Assembly (NCBI GenBank): GCA_902805775.1 | Contig: CADCUB010000018.1 | Span: 1 to 53,358 of the forward strand | Source of the DNA: an uncultured Frankineae bacterium | GTDB taxonomy: Bacteria > Actinomycetota > Actinomycetes > Mycobacteriales > SCTD01 | Direction of reading: 5' to 3' | Length of the DNA: 53,358 nucleotides | In this document: positions 42,616-50,712 of the stretch, piece after piece | Layout of the letters: each line of letters starts with the position of its first letter | Position numbering within the stretch: position 1 is the stretch's first letter | Translations under genes and position numbers: made by a program | The notes under the pieces: generated by a model | Database searches by the model: none | Seen by the model: the letters and a program-made list of their open reading frames with translations, nothing else | Told to the model about the DNA's origin: nothing

Positions 42616-44517
42616 TCATGCCGACGCCCGGGCGGGCCGGGCGACCGGGCGCAGCCCGCGACGGTCGTCGAACGGACGGGCTGCGGCGCGGGCGTCCTGC
42701 GCCGCCTCCAGCCACGCCCGGCGCCCACCGGCACCGTAGGCGGGCGAGGCGTAGGTGCCCTCCAGCCGGACCAGGCGGGTCCCGGGCGTCTCGAGCCAGC
42801 GCAGGACGCACTCCACCTCCTCCGCGCGGGCGGCGGGCAGCGGTCCGGGCCCGGTCAGCGGCGTCTCGGCGGTGGCCAGCAGAGCGTCGACGTAGGGCGC
42901 CGGATGCGCTCCCCGCGGGATCGTGCCGGCGGCGACCAGCCGCCCACGCCGCACGACAGCCACCTCCCACCCGAGGTCAGCGGTCGGGCGAGCGGCCACC
43001 AGCTCGGGCACGGCGGTCAGCGCGGTGATGCGCTGCAGCCGGGCGGTGGCTCGAACGAACGCCGTCAGCCGGTCCCGCTGCGCGGCCGCGTCCTCGTAGC
43101 GCTCGTCGGCGGCCAGGGCGGCGATGCGCGCCGTCAGCGCCTCGACGACGCGGGCGGGATCGGCGCTCACCGCCGCACGGTAGGCGGCGGTGTGCTCGGC
43201 GTAGGCGTCGACGGACTCCCCGGCGTCCGGACCCAGGCACGGCGCTCCGCAGCGGCGCATCTCCGCCAGCACGCAGGCGGACGACGGGCGTCGTGGCGAC
43301 AGGCGCTGCGTGCACTGGCGAAGGGGCAGCGCCTCGTGGACCGCGGCCACGGCGAGCTCCGCGGTGGCCGTGCGGCCGAAGGGACCCAGGTAGACCGCCC
43401 CGTCGTCGAGCACGGAGCGGACCAGGGACAGTCGCGGGAAGGCCTCGACCGTGAGCTTGACCCACAGCGCCTTGTCGGGTCGCCTGCTGCGGCGGTTGTA
43501 GCGCGGGTCGTGCTCGGCGATCAGTCGCAGCTCGCGGACCTCCGCCTCGAGGGCCGTGCTGCAGACGACCGGGTCGACCCGCTCGGCGACGGCCACCATC
43601 TCCGCCATGCGGGTGCGGTTCTCGCTGGCGGTGAAGTACTGCCGGACGCGGGTGCGCAGGTCGGTGCTCTTGCCGACGTAGAGCACCCGACCGCGGCCGT
43701 CGCGGAACAGGTAGACGCCGGGCAGCGACGGCAGCCCGTCGGCGAGGTGGCGCTTGCGCCGCTGCGCCGGGCTGACCTGGCTGCTGAAGGTCCGCAGCTC
43801 CTCCAGGCTGTGCACGCCCAGCCCACCGAGCCGGGCGAGCAGGCCGTGCAGGACGTCGACGGTGGCCCGAGCGTCGGCCAGAGCCCGGTGGCTGGGAGTC
43901 GTGCCGGCCCGGAACAGGCGTGCCAGGCTCGCGAGCTTGCAGTCGGGCGCCTCGTCGCGGGTGAGCACCCGGCGGGCGAGCCGCGCCGTGTCGACCGCGT
44001 CCGGAGCGGGCCACGGCAGGCCCGTCCGCGCGCAGCCGGCCTTGAGGAAGCCGAGGTCGAAGGGCGCGTTGTGGGCCACCAGGACGCTGCCGCGGCTGAA
44101 CTCGAGGAAGGCCGGCAGCGCCTGCTCGAGCCGTGGGCTGCCGGCGACCATGGCATCGGTGATGCCGGTCAGCACCGCGATGAAGGCCGGGATGGCCGTG
44201 ACGGGGTCGACCAGCGTCTGGAACTCGCCGAGCACCTCGCCGCCGCGCACCTTGACCGCACCGATCTCGGTGATCTCGCACGTGTGGGGCGAGCCGCCGG
44301 TGGTCTCGAGGTCGACCACGACGAAGGTCACCTCCCGCAGCGGGCTGCCCAGCTCGTCGAAGCTCGTCTGCACCGGCCCGGTCGGCGCCGTGCGAGGTCG
44401 GGTGGGCAGCAGGCTGGGCACCCGGACGTGGTCGGCCGGGGGACATGGGGAGGTCTGCAGCGGCAGCTGCAGCGGTGCGCCGGGCATGGTGCGGACGCTA
44501 GGTGCGGCGTACGACAT
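42616..44517 (-). CDS. DEDDh exonuclease / GIY-YIG (UvrC-Cho-like) nuclease
   Basis: A 633-residue two-nuclease protein. About residues 60-230 are a DnaQ-type 3'-5' exonuclease with VVVDLETTG, HNAPFDLGFL and SHRALADARATVD holding the DEDDh residues. Then comes a GIY-YIG endonuclease (LPGVYLFRDGRGRVLYVGKSTDLRTRV) as in UvrC and Cho, a Cys segment (RRCGAPCLG), and a UVR-like motif (ERYEDAAAQRDRLTAFV). The RNase H half of UvrC is absent. Such fusions occur in actinomycetes and are thought to take part in DNA repair. The first ATG was used; the frame also has an ATG 10 codons later, and the N-terminal 50 residues look disordered. Confidence 0.9.
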   Translation of the reverse strand: MSYAAPSVRTMPGAPLQLPLQTSPCPPADHVRVPSLLPTRPRTAPTGPVQTSFDELGSPLREVTFVVVDLETTGGSPHTCEITEIGAVKVRGGEVLGEFQTLVDPVTAIPAFIAVLTGITDAMVAGSPRLEQALPAFLEFSRGSVLVAHNAPFDLGFLKAGCARTGLPWPAPDAVDTARLARRVLTRDEAPDCKLASLARLFRAGTTPSHRALADARATVDVLHGLLARLGGLGVHSLEELRTFSSQVSPAQRRKRHLADGLPSLPGVYLFRDGRGRVLYVGKSTDLRTRVRQYFTASENRTRMAEMVAVAERVDPVVCSTALEAEVRELRLIAEHDPRYNRRSRRPDKALWVKLTVEAFPRLSLVRSVLDDGAVYLGPFGRTATAELAVAAVHEALPLRQCTQRLSPRRPSSACVLAEMRRCGAPCLGPDAGESVDAYAEHTAAYRAAVSADPARVVEALTARIAALAADERYEDAAAQRDRLTAFVRATARLQRITALTAVPELVAARPTADLGWEVAVVRRGRLVAAGTIPRGAHPAPYVDALLATAETPLTGPGPLPAARAEEVECVLRWLETPGTRLVRLEGTYASPAYGAGGRRAWLEAAQDARAAARPFDDRRGLRPVARPARASA

Positions 44518-44614
44518 GACTGTGGTTCGCCGCGCCGGGGCTGTGGAGGGTCACCTCGCGGGACTGCCGAGGGCAGCAGGCCGGAGGCCGGCGGGGCTGC
44601 AGCGCGATGGCGGA

Positions 44615-44639
44615 GAGCCGACGGGAGGGCCGTCGGCTC
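44615..44639 (-). terminator. hairpin terminator after the NicO-type transporter gene
   Basis: Perfect 10-bp stem (44615-44624 with 44630-44639) and a GAGGG loop, 6 bases beyond the transporter stop on the minus strand. The rest of the 128-bp gap to the nuclease gene shows no feature. Confidence 0.75.
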
Positions 44640-44645
44640 CGCAGG

Positions 44646-46523
44646 TCAGAGCAGGCCGCGTCCGGTGGCCAGGCCGCGCAGCACCAGGCCCAGGCCCACG
44701 AGGACGACGATCCCGGCGGTGCCCAGCGGCAGGAGCCGGGTGAGCGACCGACCGCGGCCGAGCGACCACCCGCGTCGGTCGAGGGCAGCTCGTGCCCGCA
44801 GCAGGAGGAGCCCCGCCGCGGTGAGGGTCACGGCCATCCCGAACCCGTAGGCGATGACGAGCAGCACGCCGAACCAGGCACGCCCCAGCGCAGTGGCGGC
44901 CAGCAGCACGAGCAGCGCGGACGGGCTGGGGACGAGGCCCCCGGCGACGCCCATGGCGGTCAGGGACCGCCACGTCAGCGGTCCGTCCGGCAACGGCGCA
45001 TGGGTGTGGGTGCGGCCGCCGTGGGAGTGGACCAGGGCGGTGGGACGGGTGAGCGGGCGGGGGGCGATGGCCACACCGCCGACCGACTCGGGCTCGACGG
45101 CGCCGGTCGGCGCAAGAGGCGCAGGGGTCGTCCGCTCGTCCGTGTGCCCGTGCTCGTCGGCGTGGTCGTGGCCGCCGGCGCGGTGGTCGTGGTCGTGGTG
45201 GTGGTCGTGGTGTTCGTGGTGGTCGTGGTGGTCGTGCCCGCCGCCGTGCTGGTGGTGGTCATGCCCGATGCCGTGATCGTGGTCGTGCCCGTGGTTGTGG
45301 TCGTGCCCGTGGTCGTGGTCGTGCTCAACGCCGTGATCGTGATCGTGCCCGCCGGCGCTGTGGTCGTGCCCGTGGTCGTGCCCGTGGTCGTGCCCGTGAT
45401 CGTGGTCGTGGTCGTGGTGGTCGTGGTCGGACTCACCCTCGAGGTGAGGATGAGCGTGGTCCTGCTCCGTCGTGCGCCATCGACGCAGGGCCAGGACCAG
45501 CAGGTACGCGCCGACGCCGACCAGCAGCACTCCCGACAGCACCTCGGTGAACGGGACGACGAGCTCGGGTGCGGCCACGGCCCCGAGAGCGAGGACCGCG
45601 CCGAGCAGCAGCACGCTGGCCGTGTGGGTGAACGTCACGACGGCGCCGAGCTGCAGCGCCTGACGGCGGGTCCCGCGCTGTCCCACGAGGTAGGCAGCCA
45701 TGACCGTCTTGCCGTGGCCCGGGGCCAGGGCGTGCAGGACGCCGAACAGCACGGCGGCGGCCAGGGACAGCACCGCGAAGGGCAGTGTGAGCTCGGGCCG
45801 GCTGAGGAAGTCGGTGAAGACGCTGGAGAGCCGGTCGAGGCCTCGTGGCGCAACGGCATCGCCAGGGACCGTCTCGACGGCCGATGCTCCTGTTGCCGTG
45901 CAGACGGCGCCCGCCCGGACCTCGAAGCGCGCAGCGGTCACGTCGACGGGCGACTGCAGCAGGTCCTCGGGGTAGGCGGTCAGCAGGTCCGAGGGGCTGC
46001 GCTCCGGCACCGTCGAGCTGCGCAGGGAGCCGCACGAGGAGGTCGCCGTCACCTCCCGCCATCCGTTGCGCTCGCCGGCGGCGGCGTCGGTGAAGCTGAC
46101 GGTCGACCTCGGACGTGAGTCCGTCGTGTAGGAGCACAGGAGCCTCGTCGTGGGCAGGCCGGCCGCGCCCGCCTGCGCGGCGGCGGTGGCCTGCCGGAGG
46201 GACAGGCGAGCCCTCTGCCCGTCGACCACCAGCTCCAGCAGGGGGAGGGTCCGCCCGCACTCGCGTTCCGCGTGCGCCGTCAGCTCGCCGGGGGACAGCC
46301 GTCCGTCGGCATCGGTGTCGACGCCGGCGCGGCCCTGCGTCAGCTGCACGGTGGGGATCTCGGCGAGGTCGACGACGTGCGTGAGCGACAGGCCGTCCGC
46401 GGTGACGACGAGGCGGTCCGCGGTGTTGACAGTGAAGTTGCCGAGCGGGTGGGCCGACGCCGCCCCGGCGGGCACGACCGTCAGAGCCGCGGCCGCGAGG
46501 GCCACCGCGAGTGCGCGCCTCAC
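44646..46523 (-). CDS. NicO/RcnA-type metal transporter with extracellular domain and long His-rich loop
   Basis: A 625-residue protein. A signal peptide (ALAVALAAAALTVVPAGAASA) is followed by an exported domain of about 220 residues beginning HPLGNFTVNTADRL. Then come the NicO/HoxN-like helices with HALAPGHGKTVMAAYLVG and FTHTASVLLLG. Residues about 355-465 are a hydrophilic loop with roughly 45 histidines, mostly in HDH and GHD units. The second helical half has VPSPSALLVLLAATALG and VIAYGFGMAVTLTAAGLLLL. The architecture fits Ni/Co or Zn export or buffering. GTG start overlaps the TPR gene stop by GTGA, so both share one transcript. Confidence 0.85.
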   Translation of the reverse strand: MRRALAVALAAAALTVVPAGAASAHPLGNFTVNTADRLVVTADGLSLTHVVDLAEIPTVQLTQGRAGVDTDADGRLSPGELTAHAERECGRTLPLLELVVDGQRARLSLRQATAAAQAGAAGLPTTRLLCSYTTDSRPRSTVSFTDAAAGERNGWREVTATSSCGSLRSSTVPERSPSDLLTAYPEDLLQSPVDVTAARFEVRAGAVCTATGASAVETVPGDAVAPRGLDRLSSVFTDFLSRPELTLPFAVLSLAAAVLFGVLHALAPGHGKTVMAAYLVGQRGTRRQALQLGAVVTFTHTASVLLLGAVLALGAVAAPELVVPFTEVLSGVLLVGVGAYLLVLALRRWRTTEQDHAHPHLEGESDHDHHDHDHDHGHDHGHDHGHDHSAGGHDHDHGVEHDHDHGHDHNHGHDHDHGIGHDHHQHGGGHDHHDHHEHHDHHHDHDHRAGGHDHADEHGHTDERTTPAPLAPTGAVEPESVGGVAIAPRPLTRPTALVHSHGGRTHTHAPLPDGPLTWRSLTAMGVAGGLVPSPSALLVLLAATALGRAWFGVLLVIAYGFGMAVTLTAAGLLLLRARAALDRRGWSLGRGRSLTRLLPLGTAGIVVLVGLGLVLRGLATGRGLL

Positions 46524-47827
46524 CGGCTGAGGCTGTCGAGCAGGGTCCGGGCGGCAGGCGCCTGCAGGGGGTTGAAGGCGGGGTTGAGGTCGAGGGCCCG
46601 CTGCAGCGCCGCTCGGGCGGCCTCGCGGTCGCCGGCAGCGGCCTCGATGACGCCGAGGTGGTAGGCCAGCACCGGCGACCGCAGCCCGAGGCGGGAGGCG
46701 GCCCGGGCCACCGGCAGGGCCTCCTTCGAGCGTCCGGCGGCGTGGAGGGCCCACGCGTAGGCGTCCTGCGTCAGCACGGCCTGGCCGCGCTTGGCGTACG
46801 CCTTGGCCGCACTGTCGAGGGCCGCCTGGGGATCCCCGTGGTCGGCCTCGAACAGCGCCAGCTCGGTGTCGACGTCCTGGCCGTTGGCGGCGTAGAGCTG
46901 CTGGACGGCGCGCACGACGGCGTACTGCTCCTCGGCGTCGGCGGTCCTGCCCGTCGACTCGAGCAGCTCTCCGAAGGCCACGAGGTGCTCGGGCGCGGGC
47001 AGGCGCTCGACGACGCGGCCGTACTCCTCGAGCGCGGCCTGCACGTCGCCGCCCGCAGCGAGCACCTTCGCCCGCCCGGCGGCCAGCTGCGCTGAGTCGG
47101 GGTCCTCGACCAGGCCCTGCTCGAAGGCAGCAGCCGCGGCGTCGAGGTCTCCCTCGTTCCACGCCAGCTCGCCCAGGTAGAAGTGCGCGAAGGCTCGGTC
47201 CGCGGGCCGTCCGGCGGCCTCGGCCGCCTGCACGAGCAGCTCTCGGGCCCGAGGGACGTCGCCACGCAGCTCGAGGACGTAGGACGCGCGGGTCAGGGCG
47301 TCGACACCGTCGGGGGACAGGTCGAGCAGCCGCTGCACCGCGTCGCGGGCCTCGTCGTAGCGGCCCAGCTCGGTCAGGGCGTCGGAGCGGACGGCCCACG
47401 TCGTCGGGCTGTAGGCGTTGACGGCGAGGGAGGCGTCGGTCAGGGCGAGGGCCCCGGCGAAGTCGTGCCGCGCCGCCGCGAGCGTCGCCCGGCCGGTCAG
47501 CGCCGCGTCGTTGTCGCGCGGCCGGACCTCGAGCGAGCGCTCGAACGCCCCTGCGGCCTTGTCGTACAGGGTCGGGTCGGCACTGACCCGGGCCTGCTCG
47601 ACGTACGCCAGACCGAGATCCGACCACGCCGTGTGGTCACCGGGCCGACGGCCGACGTCGCGCTGCAGGTCGGCGATGCTCCCAGTTCCTGGGGAGGACG
47701 GTCCGGTGGCCGCGGGACCTGTCGGCTCGAGCGGGGGCGAGCCGGCCGCCGTGCCGATGGCCAGCAGGCCGGCGGCGAGCGCGACCACGGCCGCTCCCGA
47801 GAGCGTCCAGCGGGTCCAGCGGTGCAT
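46520..47827 (-). CDS. exported tetratricopeptide-repeat protein
   Basis: A 435-residue protein with an N-terminal hydrophobic segment (LSGAAVVALAAGLLAIGTAAG) that is a signal peptide or anchor. The rest is a run of TPR-type helical pairs, for example AWSDLGLAYVEQARVSADP, AHFYLGELAWNEGDLDAAAAAFEQGL and DAYAWALHAAGRSKEALPVARAA, ending ALQRALDLNPAFNPLQ. It is a protein-protein interaction scaffold outside the membrane. It is the first gene of the minus-strand arm of the divergon with DUF4331, and its promoter matches that of the DUF4331 gene. Confidence 0.85.
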   Translation of the reverse strand: MHRWTRWTLSGAAVVALAAGLLAIGTAAGSPPLEPTGPAATGPSSPGTGSIADLQRDVGRRPGDHTAWSDLGLAYVEQARVSADPTLYDKAAGAFERSLEVRPRDNDAALTGRATLAAARHDFAGALALTDASLAVNAYSPTTWAVRSDALTELGRYDEARDAVQRLLDLSPDGVDALTRASYVLELRGDVPRARELLVQAAEAAGRPADRAFAHFYLGELAWNEGDLDAAAAAFEQGLVEDPDSAQLAAGRAKVLAAGGDVQAALEEYGRVVERLPAPEHLVAFGELLESTGRTADAEEQYAVVRAVQQLYAANGQDVDTELALFEADHGDPQAALDSAAKAYAKRGQAVLTQDAYAWALHAAGRSKEALPVARAASRLGLRSPVLAYHLGVIEAAAGDREAARAALQRALDLNPAFNPLQAPAARTLLDSLSR

Positions 47828-47863
47828 CGGCGTCCTCTCAGACGGGTGGGGTGCTGGCCAGTG

Positions 47864-47890
47864 CTTCGGCAGACAGCGCCTCGAGGTTCA
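47864..47890 (-). promoter_or_regulatory. ECF-sigma-type promoter for the TPR-transporter operon
   Basis: On the minus strand TGAACC (47890-47885) is followed by exactly 16 nt and CGAAG (47868-47864). The spacing and the pair of elements equal those of the divergent promoter facing the DUF4331 gene. The hexamer pair does not look like the housekeeping TANNNT type. Confidence 0.6.
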
Positions 47891-47896
47891 CCCCTT

Positions 47897-47923
47897 TGAA
47901 CCGATGTTCCACCCTGCGCGAAG
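47897..47923 (+). promoter_or_regulatory. ECF-sigma-type promoter for the DUF4331 gene
   Basis: TGAACC (47897-47902), 16 nt, CGAAG (47919-47923). The two -35 elements of the divergon form an inverted repeat GGTTCA-N6-TGAACC at 47885-47902. A predicted start near 47930 would leave a leader of about 60 nt with a TAGGAG ribosome binding site before the ATG. Confidence 0.6.
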
Positions 47924-47991
47924 ACCTCGCGGGGTGAACACTCATCCCGCTAGCGAACCTCCCCCCGTCCCCATGACCTCGTAGGAGCAAC

Positions 47992-49878
47992 ATGGATCTA
48001 CCGATGAGGACGACGACGCGACGACGCGTCATCGCCATCCTCGCCGCCGGTGCGACAGCAGCCACCAGCGCTGTCCTCCTGGCACCCGGCACCTCGACGG
48101 CGTCCAGCCACCGCGAGGCGCCGTACACGCTGTCCGACCCGCTCGTGGACAACACGGACACCTACGCCTTCGTCTCCCCGGACAGGCCGGACACCGTCAC
48201 GCTGTCCGCGAACTTCAACGGCTTCCAGGAGCCGGCGCAGGGGCCGAACTTCTACCCCTTCGACAACAAGGCCCGCTACGAGATCCACATCGACAACAAC
48301 GGCGACGCCAGGCCCGACATCACCTACCGGTGGACCTTCAAGGACATCGACAGGCGCGGGACCGCCGAGCGCGGCGCGACGGACGGCACCTTCCTGCTGA
48401 ACGACGGCCCCGTCCGGTCGTACAACGATGCGACGCTGAAGTTCAAGCAGAGCTACACGCTGCAGGGGATCCGGTACAACGCCGACCGCACCGAGCAGGC
48501 GCCCATCAACCTGGTCGTCGACGGCAAGGTCGCTCCGCCCAACGTCGGCAAGGCGTCCACGCCGAACTACGCGGCGCTGCGCAACGAGGCCGTCCGCGCG
48601 GTCACCCTGCCCGGTGACAGCGCCGGACCGAGTGGCAAGGCGTTCGCCGGTCCGGCGGACGACCCCTTCTTCCTCGACCTGCGGATCTTCGACCTGCTCT
48701 ACGGTGGCGACTTCTCCGAGGTCGGCTACGACGGGCTGTCCGGCTACAACGTCAACAACGTCAGCCTGCAGGTCCCCAAGCGCCTTCTGGTCGCAGCCGG
48801 CGACGCCAGCGCGAACCCGGTCATCGGCGTGTGGTCGACGACCTCGCGCCGGCAGAACCGCGTCCTGCTCGCGAACAACGCCGCCCCGGCGACGTCGGTG
48901 AACGAGGACAGCGACACGGCTCAGGACTCCGGGCCGTTCGTGCAGGTGTCCCGCCTGGGCAACCCGCTCGTCAACGAGGCGGTCGTCCCGGCCAACCTCA
49001 AGGACTTCTTCAACCGCTCCACGCCGGACACCGACGCCAAGTTCCTGGCCAAGGTGCAGGACCCGGAGGTCCCGATCCTGGTCGAGCAGATCTACCGGAT
49101 CCCCAACCCGAACAAGCTCGGGGGGGTGGCGGCCAAGCGCAACGACCTGTCGGCGGCCTTCCTCACCGGCTTCTCGAGGGACGTCTTCGCCGGGCGCACC
49201 TTCGGTGGCCTCGGCAGGGGCGTGCTCGACGCCGACCTCAACTCGCTGGACATCAACCGGGTCAGCCCGAACCCGGTCCCGGCCGAGTACCTGCGGCTCA
49301 ACGTCAACGTGCCGCCGAAGAAGCCGGGCCAGGCCGGCTACAGCCGCCTCGGTGCGGTCGGGGGCGACCTCTCCGGCTTCCCCAACGGCCGTCGACTCCA
49401 GGACGACGTGGTCGACATCGCGCTGCAGGTCCTCGAGGGCGTGCTCGTGCGTCCCGCCGGGGCCACCAGGAACGCAGTGGCGGGGCTCGGCGACGCCGTC
49501 AACAGGAGCGACCGCGCCCTGTCGGGGACGTTCCCGTACGTCGCCCTCCCGCACGCCGGCTCTGACCCGCGGCGTGGGCAGGACCCGGTGCAGTTCCGCC
49601 AGCGGTTCCGCAGCAGCGGAGGCGTGGTCACGGCCTCGGCGTACGGCATCAGCCCCGGCGCCAAGGGCGGCAGGGCGCAGCTGTTCAAGGTCCTGTCGGA
49701 CGGTCGCCAGGTGCTGGTCGGCACCGCGCGGCTCAACGCCGCAGGCACCGCCACCAGCAGCCTCCAGGTCCGCCACCCGGTCGGTCGGGACCTCACGCTG
49801 GTGTGGCGCGTCACCCCCCTGAGGGGCTCCGCGGCCGGTCCCAACACCGGTGTGCAGACGACCATCACGGTGCGCTAG
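47992..49878 (+). CDS. DUF4331 family exported protein
   Basis: A 628-residue secreted protein. A signal peptide (RRRVIAILAAGATAATSAVLLAPG) is followed by the family hallmark SSHREAPYTLSDPLVDNTDTYAFVSPDRPDTVTL. The body is acidic and beta-rich (NFYPFDNKARYEIHIDNNGDARPDITYRW) with conserved segments PFFLDLRIFDLLYGGDFSEVGYDGLSGYNVN and VWSTTSRRQNRVL. About 100 C-terminal residues look like a separate Ig-like or beta domain (VVTASAYGISPGAKGGRAQLFKV). DUF4331 has no established function. ATG 47992 has a TAGGAG site 5-10 bases upstream; an ATG four codons later is an alternative. Confidence 0.88.
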   Translation: MDLPMRTTTRRRVIAILAAGATAATSAVLLAPGTSTASSHREAPYTLSDPLVDNTDTYAFVSPDRPDTVTLSANFNGFQEPAQGPNFYPFDNKARYEIHIDNNGDARPDITYRWTFKDIDRRGTAERGATDGTFLLNDGPVRSYNDATLKFKQSYTLQGIRYNADRTEQAPINLVVDGKVAPPNVGKASTPNYAALRNEAVRAVTLPGDSAGPSGKAFAGPADDPFFLDLRIFDLLYGGDFSEVGYDGLSGYNVNNVSLQVPKRLLVAAGDASANPVIGVWSTTSRRQNRVLLANNAAPATSVNEDSDTAQDSGPFVQVSRLGNPLVNEAVVPANLKDFFNRSTPDTDAKFLAKVQDPEVPILVEQIYRIPNPNKLGGVAAKRNDLSAAFLTGFSRDVFAGRTFGGLGRGVLDADLNSLDINRVSPNPVPAEYLRLNVNVPPKKPGQAGYSRLGAVGGDLSGFPNGRRLQDDVVDIALQVLEGVLVRPAGATRNAVAGLGDAVNRSDRALSGTFPYVALPHAGSDPRRGQDPVQFRQRFRSSGGVVTASAYGISPGAKGGRAQLFKVLSDGRQVLVGTARLNAAGTATSSLQVRHPVGRDLTLVWRVTPLRGSAAGPNTGVQTTITVR

Positions 49879-49977
49879 CCGCACTCGGCTGGCGTAGCAG
49901 TCCTGCCCGACGCCGGGGCGGTCCTTCCCGGGCCGCCCCGGCGTCGCGCCGTCACACCCCGATCGCCTGGAGTCCTC

Positions 49978-50388
49978 GTGCGTCGCCTCGTCCCCCTGCT
50001 CGTCCTGCCCCTCCTGCTCGCCGGCTGCTCCTCCTCCTCCTCCTCCCAGCGGGAGGAACCCGAGCTGCCGGCCGAGAGTGCCTTCGCGGAGGGCACCTGC
50101 CGCTCGGCCGCGCCCGACCTGCTGGACCTCGGCCGGACGATCCCGCGTCTGGGCGGCGACGGCAGCGTGGACCCGAAGCTGCAGGCCCGGCTGCAGGAGA
50201 CTCAGGAGCGCCTCGACTTCGTGGCGCAGACGGCCGAGCCGGAGCTCGCGCCTGTCCTGTCGACGCTCGTGGAGCGCATCGGCGCCGTGCGGATCCGTGC
50301 CGTCGGCAACACCTACGAGGCCCAGCTCGGCAAGGACCTGCAGGCGTCGTTCGACGAAGCGCTGTCGGCCTGCACCTCCGAGCAGTAG
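49978..50388 (+). CDS. putative lipoprotein
   Basis: A 136-residue protein with a lipoprotein signal (LVPLLVLPLLLAGCSSSSSSQ), serine-rich linker and a helical C-terminal domain of about 90 residues (LLDLGRTIPRLGGDG ... LQARLQETQERLDFVAQTAEPELAPVLSTLVERIGAV). Two cysteines (GTCRSA, SACTSEQ) may pair. GTG start behind a CTGGAG site. It follows DUF4331 after a 99-bp gap in which no terminator or promoter was recognised. Function unknown. Confidence 0.75.
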   Translation: MRRLVPLLVLPLLLAGCSSSSSSQREEPELPAESAFAEGTCRSAAPDLLDLGRTIPRLGGDGSVDPKLQARLQETQERLDFVAQTAEPELAPVLSTLVERIGAVRIRAVGNTYEAQLGKDLQASFDEALSACTSEQ

Positions 50389-50416
50389 CGGACGGGGCCG
50401 CCGCCGCTCGCCTCGG

Positions 50417-50422
50417 TAGGCT
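50417..50422 (+). promoter_or_regulatory. -10 hexamer TAGGCT upstream of the zinc ribbon/NYN genes
   Basis: TAGGCT in the context CTCGGTAGGCTCGACG is a good match to actinobacterial -10 elements. Transcription should begin near 50429, which is upstream of the zinc ribbon coding region. Confidence 0.5.
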
Positions 50423-50457
50423 CGACGCCCCGCCCCTCCGGACGAACGGCGCATCCG

Positions 50458-50712
50458 ATCTCCGTCTCCCGGCCCGTAGCGCAGCCCGGCCCCGACTCGC
50501 GCTGGCGCTGCACCCTGTGCGGCAACCTGACGCGCTTCGACGTCACCCGTACGACCCGGGCGCAGGAGTACGTGCACGTCGACCTCGCCGGTCAGCAGGT
50601 GGTGGAGGAGCGCGAGCTGCTCGTCGACACGGTGGAGCGCGTCGTCTGCCGGTGGTGCAAGGCGGTCGACCAGGTGGAGGTCGTGCCGCGTCCCGCGGCC
50701 GGGGCGGGGTGA
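50458..50712 (+). CDS. small zinc ribbon protein with a non-standard start
   Basis: An 84-residue reading frame with two Cys pairs: RWRCTLCGNLTRFDV near the start and RVVCRWCKAVDQVEVV near the end, expected to bind one zinc. Between them is YVHVDLAGQQVVEERELLVDTVE. I recall a conserved actinobacterial protein of this form. The frame contains no ATG, GTG, TTG or CTG between the preceding in-frame stop (TAG 50386-50388) and the first cysteine. The best fitting position by analogy is ATC at 50458 (giving x-SVSRPVAQPGPDSRWRC). It ends in a GTGA overlap with the NYN gene, which supports that it is translated. Confidence 0.6.
   Translation: MSVSRPVAQPGPDSRWRCTLCGNLTRFDVTRTTRAQEYVHVDLAGQQVVEERELLVDTVERVVCRWCKAVDQVEVVPRPAAGAG

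Noticed and set aside
44607..46118. Long plus-strand frame with poly-Val stretches opposite the NicO-type transporter
   Set aside because: It is the antisense of the His-Asp-Gly repeat (GTGGTCGTG read as Val). The minus strand encodes signal peptide, NicO motifs and proper overlaps.
47931..47958. Third TGAAC-like element with a following CGAAC as another ECF promoter
   Set aside because: The spacing is 13 nt rather than 16 and the downstream element differs; only the two matched sites were kept.
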